From Cristatella mucedo (taxonomy: Eukaryota; Bryozoa; Phylactolaemata; Cristatellidae): 64,000 bases of DNA. The notes under the pieces were generated by a model. It did not search any database, had not been told where the DNA came from, and worked only from the letters and a program-made list of their open reading frames with translations. Every line of letters begins with the position of its first letter. The first letter of the stretch is position 1. This document shows, piece by piece, positions 57,030 through 64,000 of the stretch. Position numbers and translations under genes: made by a program. The DNA lies in the NCBI GenBank assembly GCA_009760855.2, contig WPIO01000032.1, positions 3,768,501-3,832,500 of the forward strand, in the 5' to 3' direction.

Positions 57030-58065
57030 GCATATACTCAAACAGAATGCAAGGCTGTCAGCTGGCTGGAGCCAATTTCGAGACCAGTACAAAAATTGTT
57101 GTCTTGGAACCGGAAATGACTTTGATTTATGCCGTCCACATCCTACTGCCAGCTGGCGATTACATTCTTCAAGCCCCCTTGCATATTGGATAGGAGGCAG
57201 CCATTGGCAGCTACCCAGTGGCCACTACTGGCCGACAGTAAACCGATCTGAGCTTGCAAAGTGTTTATTTCCCTGGTTTTACAGCCCTGACAGAGTCTGA
57301 ATCCGAATTTCTCATACCGGCCAGTTGGCTCACTGGTTAGCTTGTGTCATCGTTAATTGTGACTATGAACCTGAAGTTTAAACCTAATGCTGCCTACACA
57401 GAATTCCCAAGCTGCTAGCTTGGCTGCTATAGTCTGAGTTAGTTCTGTTTTTACTTTTGCTTTAATGATTTTTGGACGAATGCCTCGGCTGGGGACTGAT
57501 CACAACACTCCAATTTCCTGGTCAGCTAGAAGCTGACCAAACTAGTAGCCAGCAGAAATTTTGCAAATGCCTACCCGAGTTCGCAACCAGGTTGGTCAGC
57601 TAGGAATCAAAACTTAACAAGAACACCTGCGACGGGTGCATAGAGCAAATAAGGATTCCAGAGCCTTTTCTTTTGCGCATATGTGTACTTTTTACTTAGC
57701 CTGCTAAACATGTTCACTGGAAGCCGCTCAGGGATTGTAGTAGATTTCAGAACGTGCTGGGAAATGGTGCGAGATTGTGTGGGTACACATGAAAAATAGC
57801 GTATTTTAACATGTAATCCAAACTAGAGCTTCGCGAGCCCATTTCCTTTGTATTTCTGGTGGATTCCAGTGGATTGTAATAGTAGCAAGCACCATTGCAG
57901 CCTATTGGAATGAGAAAGCTCTAGCAAAATGGCATACAATTTTGCAATTACATTATAAAGATGGTGCACCAAACTACTAAGTCTAATTTCAAGCATCACA
58001 TCACCAATTTCCGGTCTATTTTTGCTTAATTAGAGTGGATTACAGTCGATTGCGATGGTTTTCGG
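57030..58065. other. No supported gene
   Basis: Sequence after the minisatellite. CAGTTGGCTCACTGGTTAGC at about 57325 may be a decayed SINE A head. No exon is supported. Confidence 0.35.
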
Positions 58066-58069
58066 TGGA

Positions 58070-58292
58070 TAAAAATAATATTAATAAAAAATAATAATGC
58101 ATTTGTATAGCTCCATCAGAGAAATAAATCTCTAGGCGCATTACAGGTCCTGTACAGGTAGCATGTGTTGATGGCTAGTAATAGCATGCAACGTGTCAGC
58201 AGGCAAAAACACACAAAGGACACTTCAAAAGGACCCAGCTGTAGTTACCTGCACCACGGAGTTACAGACCGAGATACATTACATTAGGCAGT
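58070..58292. mobile_element. LINE family A tail (-) followed by LINE B terminus (+)
   Basis: AATAATAATGCATTTGTATAG to GGACCCAGCTGTA (58085-58245) is a diverged minus-strand family A end. GGAGTTACAGACCGAGATAC with TTACATTAGG at 58259-58289 is the last 30 bases of family B in plus orientation. Confidence 0.65.
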
Positions 58293-58876
58293 AAAGGCAA
58301 CCCAGTGTGGCTTCTGCAAACTGGATCATTCCGTAGTTGGTCGTCTGTATAGCAAGCTGGTAGCTCAAATATATAGGCATACATGGAAAACCTAGAGCTG
58401 CATTTATATGGTTCAAATTCTATATGATCGATTCTCCAACTTTTTTCTAATATATATGATTCTCTTGAATGATCTTGGTCAAATTGTGTTGACGATCATG
58501 CTAATTGGAGAGCTGGTCATAACAATGTAGACCGTGTAAAGCAGCCTCGTGTAGCTTTGAATGCTGGTTTGCAGCAATAAAATAACATAAGTGTAAAACG
58601 CACATGGTGTGTATGGGCTGTAGATATCTTTAGATGAAGTCAAATAGAAATCATAGGTAGATCAGCAGTCAAGCGACTTAGTCGCAGTCATTCAGGGGGC
58701 AGGGGTCATTCGCCTTTCCTTGCCAGGGCAGCAACCAGGGTAGCCCGCTGACCCCACAACCCCGACCGTCGCCAACGACGAAATTTGGTCGCACTTCCAC
58801 TCCTTGAGCAACCCCCGAGCTTTTGGCAAATAGGCAATACGATGATTTGCTTTTAGCATTTGCGGGCCTTGCGGGC

Positions 58877-58957
58877 CTACATGAAAATCTTTCGGATCGG
58901 GTCTTGCCCCTCACATAAAAATCTTTGGGTCTCTCCCCCTACATGAAAATCCCGGTT
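58877..58957. repeat. Three tandem 30-base units
   Basis: CCTACATGAAAATCTTTCGG at 58877, CCTCACATAAAAATCTTTGG at 58909 and CCTACATGAAAATCCCGG at 58938: a three-copy degenerate tandem repeat. Flanks 58.30-58.87 and 58.96-59.42 kb show no gene. Confidence 0.65.
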
Positions 58958-59424
58958 CAGCCTCTGGTAGTGGTGGCAGTGTCTGCATGCAGCGAGCATT
59001 AATAATCAGATGCTGCTGGCCACGGTGACAGTCCGAGATTTCAAAGATTAGTACATGTGGGTTTAAATGACGGCAGCTGAATAAATCCGTGTCAAGTAGT
59101 TACATATTCGACCTTAGCATAATCAGTCTTGCTAATGTGTACCAACTGCTCAGCAGCAACAAAAAACTCTAGAAACATGAAAGCATGGCATACGCACGAT
59201 ATTCAAAGCATTCGAGTTTGTTACAATCCGTCCAAGGTTGCCACGGCCACGGTGTCCCTAATCCTAATCAATTCCTGAAGCTGAATGCAACGACTTCAAT
59301 GCACCACCTATAGCATTAATGCACCAATTGCTAGTCACTTTGTTATTATCAATAGCTGGCAATCAATACTCGCATAAATGAAAGTCATTGTCATTCAAAA
59401 TCCCAGAAGTCCAGCCTCTTGTCT

Positions 59425-59945
59425 CCTTTGCTTAAGGAGCTGCAATGGCTCCCGATTGATCAAAGGATAAAGAGCAAAATACTTGCACTGCCCTACAAGA
59501 CTCGTCGTGGACTGGCTCCTTTATACCTAGCTGAACTGCTGCATCAGTTTCAGTCTCCTCTTGCTGTCTGATCTTATGCTTAAGACCGTTTGCGACACAA
59601 GCTTTTGCTGTGCAATTCCTAGACTGTGGAACTCACTTCGACACTTCTTATGCAACGATGTCTGCTCTACATTTACATAAATCTACAGCTGCCAAGTCTG
59701 GTACATTCTTTCAAGCCATCCCGAGCTACTACTTCCATGCTACTCACTTCCTCGGCTGCTGTCCTGACTCAGCTACCCTTCTTACTTTCTCTTTGGTTCG
59801 TAAAATGAAGACTGCTGGCTACCATATGCACACCGGAAGCCACTTAGGCTCTGATCGTGCTACAGAAAACTCTCCAGCATAACACCCATTTGGTATTTTC
59901 GGTCTCGTGGAGTTACAGATGTAGTTCCATTATATTGCATTACAT
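59425..59945 (+). mobile_element. LINE family B, decayed C-terminus and 3' end
   Basis: LQWLPIDQRIKSKILALPYK, TRRGLAPLYLAELLHQFQ, then frame breaks and the family B 3' UTR ending GGAGTTACAGATGTAGTTCC and repeated ATTA. It is parallel to the 31.9 kb copy over its whole length. Confidence 0.85.
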
Positions 59946-60039
59946 TATCAGCTGCTCTTCTAACTCGAGTAATTTACCTGAGCCTTTAATAAACTTCAAA
60001 TACCGTGGAAACCGTGCCTTTAGTTCGTAGGCTTTGATC

Positions 60040-60108
60040 GTGCTTCCTTTGCAGAAATTGTAAAGCGCCTAGAACGAGATTGAGTTCTCCGAGGCACTTT
60101 ATTAAATG

Positions 60109-60146
<38 letters not shown>

Positions 60147-60148
60147 GG
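60040..60148 (+). mobile_element. LINE family A 3' end with long (ATT)n
   Basis: CTTTGCAGAAATTGTAAAGC, GCCTAGAACGAGATTGAGTT, CTCCGAGGCACTTTATTAAA, then about 35 bases of ATT. From 60.15 to 61.09 kb no supported gene. Confidence 0.85.
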
Positions 60149-61097
60149 CCACCAAAGCCCAGAATTTATTTAAATACTGTTAAGCAGTTTGTGACTTTCC
60201 ATTATATCTACTCCGATTTCACACACTAATTTCCATGCACACTTTGTTTTTTTTTTACTTTGTTTCTTTGTGCGTTGGCTTTTCTTGTCTGCTGTTTCTT
60301 CCATTAATAAATGCAGTTGCATTATACAAGACATGCCTGTGTACTAGTGACTGGTGATGGCACACTGCCATCAAATTTGGCTTTTGGCGCATCAAAGGGA
60401 ATTCCCCTTAAGAGCAAAAACTAGGTCTCTATGGCTCAATGGAACTTCATGTGGATATGAATATAGCATTTCTAATGCTCCGATTGCATAGCGGGCACGC
60501 TTATGCTCGACGTGGTAAAAGTTTTACATCGGTAGGCGCTCTTTATTCTAGACACAAGGTGACCGTTAGGTAGTGCTAGAGCACACCTTCTTTGCCCTTG
60601 ATAAAGGAACTGACAAAGCTGTCTAACACGCTAACTCTGACAAAGTTGAAGCATTATGGAAGATACGATAGAAGCTGGTGCAGGTGGCTGAAGTAGAGAT
60701 GCGGTCGATCGAAAAAACCAATTAATAGATAAAAAAGCAGAGGGAACATTTGTACCACACGTTTCGTTAAATCTTGAGACCCAACAATGAGTGCTGCATT
60801 GCAGCTAACCTTTAGCCGTTTTTTTGCAATGGAAGGTGCTTAAACTCGGCCCGAGTGGGCCCATCCTAGCGGTCTGCTTCCCTGGAGCTTGGGCCTACCA
60901 ACTGGCATCGCTGAGCTGCTTCGGCTTACTGCTTGCCATTGCTGTGGATCCTTTCATTTGGGCAAATGGGTGCAGTAATCGTTTCAATATTTATACAGCT
61001 TTTTCTTTTGCTATACCTCACCTCACGTAGCGTTGGGCGTCGCCCGATCGCTGCTAACCATAAGTAGGCTGTACAAGTAGAAGTAAGGTAAACGTTA

Positions 61098-61155
61098 GGC
61101 GATTCAACGGGATCATTTATTGAGCCGCAAGAGAGCAATAGCTGCTATTACTCCA
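61098..61155 (-). mobile_element. Probable decayed SINE B tail
   Basis: GATTCAACGGGATCATTTAT, GAGCCGCAAGAGAGCAATAG and CTATTACTCC align loosely with the SINE B 3' part. The minus-strand frame ending LLRLNK here, with AATAAA over its stop, first looked like a terminal exon but is better explained by the repeat. Confidence 0.35.
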
Positions 61156-61769
61156 TCTTCCATCAGGCAGTGCAGAATATCCGGCTGCAGTATGCAAACT
61201 AAGAGCTGGCTTCCAAGCTGTATTAGCTCACTGCTGTTGTTAAGTAACAGCTGTAGCAATAACACTGCACAGAGGCCGGAGAGCCGAGTACTGCTGCACC
61301 TGCAGGACAAGCAGGCAGCTGCTTCCTGCCCATATAACCAGGTCATAAAACAGAGTTGTAGCAGACGAAGTTGTTTTGTCCAGATGCCAGAATCAGAAGC
61401 ACAGTCACTTCATCGGCTACAGCTGCCAAGCCCGGCTCCCCACTTACCGACCCTTGGAGTTGTTTGGCGTTCAGCTCTGTGTCTTCGTTTATCGAGAAGC
61501 TTCGAGTTCAGTATTATCGCATCATTCAATGAAACAATAACTGTTTACTGTCTACCAGCTTCAACAAAACAGTCTCTGCACACATGCTGGTACACATGAC
61601 CACTCGATGGGGCTTTCTATCGGAGTCTGCCTGTGCGTATCTTGGACTTCGGCCAATGCCTTCAGCCTGTTGAACTTCCAGCATCTTCTTTAGCCGTGCT
61701 TCCGATGCACCGTAGCTTGCAGTGATGAGTACGTGTTTAAGCAAAATGACCGGCCGATAGTTAGCTGGA

Positions 61770-61900
61770 ACTTTCGATCGATCGTGTTTTCTTTGCAGCA
61801 AATGTAAAGCGCCTAGAAAGAGATTGAGTTCTCTGAGGGTGCTTTATCAAGTGTATTATTATTATTAACTATATATCTATTATTATTATTATTATTTACT
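61770..61900 (+). mobile_element. LINE family A 3' end, reference hairpin
   Basis: The hairpin is complete. Outer arm GCGCC at 61809-61813 pairs with GGGTGC at 61837-61842, with a wobble. Inner arm AGAGA (61819-61823) pairs with TCTCT (61830-61834) around a TTGAGT loop. The tail TTATCAAGTGTATTATT continues as ATT-rich sequence. Confidence 0.9.
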
Positions 61901-61911
61901 ATCTATCCTAG

Positions 61912-62030
61912 CCAGAAAAGTGCCCGATGTGGACGCCATCTCGATTGATCATCAGCAAAGCCATGGCCGCCTGGCCGTGCAATCGCTCCACCAGCCACCT
62001 AGCGATGGAGGTGAGGATTGGGACTGTTAG
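61912..62030 (+). CDS. Candidate terminal exon, unknown protein
   Basis: An acceptor-like CTATCTATCCTAG ends at 61911. The frame reads RKVPDVDAISIDHQQSHGRL then AVQSLHQPPSDGGEDWDC to TAG at 62028-62030. Alternatively a strong donor GATGGAG|GTGAGG at 62011 would continue it. Protein-like composition and high local GC distinguish it from its flanks. It follows the LINE A tail directly. The family is not recognised. The minus strand is also open over this interval. Confidence 0.35.
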
Positions 62031-62039
62031 TGGCGTATG

Positions 62040-63245
62040 CTGTGACGATCGCAGCGAGGGCATATCTAGCCAGGGCAACGAGCTGGTCATCACCTCCAAG
62101 GAAAGGAAAGTCATGTCAAGGCATCCTAAGCAATTTTCTCCTCATGCAATGACGGTTTTTTGAATTCACGACAGTTTGGGTAGCCGGACAGCTGCTGCCT
62201 CTCAAGCTGCTCTTGTTCATCGAATGCTGGAGTTAGTCACCCACCAAGCAAGTTATTTGAAGCCTATTTCGATGCATGGCAAGATCTAAAGATTACAGGT
62301 TTAGTTGGAAAATGATTCGCCCATGCAACTCGGGATGTGTTGATACAATACATTTTAGATTCGCATTTGCAGTCATGAGGAAACTTTCGGGTGCTGCTAA
62401 ATAACTTCAAAGTATGCTCAAATATCCCAATACCTCACTAAATTGACACGGATATCGGTTTATCAGTGTGCAAGTATATATTTTGATAGACGTTTCTTCT
62501 ATTGCTCTGCCAAAACGGCCGAAGCGATGCTCAGAATGGTCAGCATAAGCAGGGTTCGCTGACCCCTTAAAAGGTGGTATTATGCCTCAACCGCTGCACC
62601 AGAAGCCTATTAGCTCTTTTGTGATTATCTTCATTTCCTTGGGCTATTAGTTCCATGTATTTTATGAATTTTCTGTTCATAAATGCTACAATTCTAATCG
62701 GTCTGATATGCGATGCTTCCTGAACTTTCAGCCTGCCTTTCTTCCATCAGTCGGATGCTTTGTCTTTGGAGCACACAGTTCCAAGTACCAAACTCAAGCG
62801 AAGCTGTCTCAGGGAGAGACAATTACCCATCCTTATTCCATTCAAGCTATGGCGTCGAGGCATATCCCTATACGGTCGCCCCTCGCCACTTTTCGCTTTG
62901 ACTTCCTTGGCCTCACTCTATATCACGGTTTGTTCAAATAAATTCATTAAAAAGTTGATCGAGATAGTAAAAATGAGACAGCTTGCCCTCAACTGTCCGA
63001 GTCAATTATAAACCCATGCATTACAAATAAAACTTAAGTTACTGAACGCATGGGCTGTAGGCCTATGTATACGAGCCCCCTTAAATCCTTCAGCGTCAGG
63101 TGCAGCCGCTTGGCCACTCCTTGTATGCAGGCAAGAACTTTTACAAAAAATCGGGTGTGGTAAAACCAAGCCAATCAAAGTGTGTTGTTCACTGACTGGC
63201 TCTCCCATCCTCTTCCTATCCTGGCCACTTATTGGCTCAGCTTCG
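62040..63245. other. No supported gene
   Basis: Mixed sequence. AATAAA at about 62937 could end an upstream + strand transcript. No family repeats were seen. Confidence 0.35.
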
Positions 63246-63247
63246 TG

Positions 63248-63322
63248 CAAGTTGCGCTACATTCAACAAGTTGCACTGTATTAAATAACTTGCACTACAT
63301 TCAACAAGTTGCACTATTTTCA
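63248..63322. repeat. Four tandem ~19-base units
   Basis: CAAGTTGC(G/A)CTACATTCAA-type units repeat four times with small differences (63248, 63267, 63287, 63305). The remainder to 64000 shows short (AAT) runs at about 63370 and no gene. Confidence 0.75.
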
Positions 63323-64000
63323 CAGGTTATGGGTTGTGCGTAAGAACTGTGTGGGTTTACTTAAAGGTACAATAATAATAATATGATATGTGCAACGTCT
63401 AATATGTCTTATGTTGTCATATTTTGTCTAATATATTGGGTAATACGAGTGTAATGAGGACTAGGGGTGTGTTATTTTATGTCTAGAGGGCTCTACTAAT
63501 GTTAAAAACCGTATTTAAAAGGTTGCGAACACGTTTTCTGTGTTCTAACTATGAAAGTATTCGATTTATAAATAACGAATCCTACTTGGTTGAAATTCTC
63601 TTATTGCGGTAGAGTCTGGAACTGATCAACAGCGATGAACGAGGGTCGACTGTACATAAGTTACTATGCCTGGCCTGGTAGTTTCTTGCATCCGTCCTGC
63701 TGTGTGGACGTTTGAATTTTTGGTAATGCTGGAGTTATCCCTGCCACGTCCAGTAACTGGATCCTCATATGCCTTTAACAATTGGTAGCAAAACAAGTGC
63801 CAAATTAAACGATCAGGTGCTGCTGCCGAGTTCAATAGCCAACTATGGCAGCTGGATAACACGTCAGACTAGCAGCAAGCATAATCAGCTCCCTGAGCAT
63901 GTGGCACAACTGCAAGGATGTGCATTTCCCGGCTGCAGCCTGTCACGCGATCAGCAACAGCTTCTCGCTCTCTCACAATCAGCAGCCTGCTGGAGCCTCA

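Noticed and set aside
56522-57300. 241-codon + strand frame
   Set aside because: Most of it is encoded by the TCTC minisatellite. The non-repeat end shows no domain.
61113-61346. Minus-strand leucine-rich frame ending with AATAAA over its stop, taken at first for an ARM-repeat terminal exon
   Set aside because: The last part aligns with a SINE B tail. The candidate upstream exon meets a stop within nine codons in the required phase.

Overview
The window looks like animal nuclear DNA. It has intron-bearing genes with GT-AG junctions, no operons, tRNA-derived SINEs, L2/CR1-like LINE fragments and long microsatellites. GC content is visibly higher in the first ~5 kb and moderate to AT-rich elsewhere. 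I cannot assign the species. L2-like LINEs with paired SINEs together with a phosphonatase gene fit an aquatic or lophotrochozoan-type invertebrate, but this is only an inference.

Recognisable genes, left to right. (1) At 3.79-4.95 kb (+) a TATA-driven two-exon gene encodes a small secreted, cysteine-containing protein, possibly of the NTR/TIMP fold. (2) At 23.2-21.3 kb (-) lies a complete ribosomal protein S19 gene: a noncoding TOP/YY1-type first exon, three coding exons giving 148 residues, and a very short 3' UTR. (3) At 25.7-36.9 kb (+) lie exons of phosphonoacetaldehyde hydrolase (phosphonatase, PhnX). The 26.3 kb exon and the terminal exon are clean, but the 34.4 kb exon carries frameshifts and stops. 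The gene is therefore either a decaying pseudogene or locally mis-assembled. The first exons, carrying the nucleophilic Asp and the Schiff-base Lys, were not found.

Further candidate exons without assignable function lie at 10.2, 13.4, 19.6, 39.8, 49.1, 52.5 and 61.9 kb. Several have good splice sites or long coherent frames that conventional ATG-to-stop ORF finding misses.

Most of the rest is repeats. LINE family A has a 3' end with a conserved hairpin and an (ATT)n tail. LINE family B ends in a TTACATTA-type tail. A third LINE 3' end (family C) is seen at 30.7, 35.1 and 43.8 kb. SINE A (tRNA-Ser/Leu-like head) has a tail that matches the LINE A/C 3' hairpin, which is a likely LINE/SINE partnership. 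SINE B (a different tRNA-like head) has at least eight copies. Low-complexity tracts include GA-rich minisatellites at 2.8-3.1 and 56.6-57.0 kb, and (CA)n, (TG)n, (CT)n, (TA)n and (ATT)n runs. Remaining unique-looking stretches of several kb at 5-8, 14-17, 44-54 and 62-64 kb show no gene I can support.
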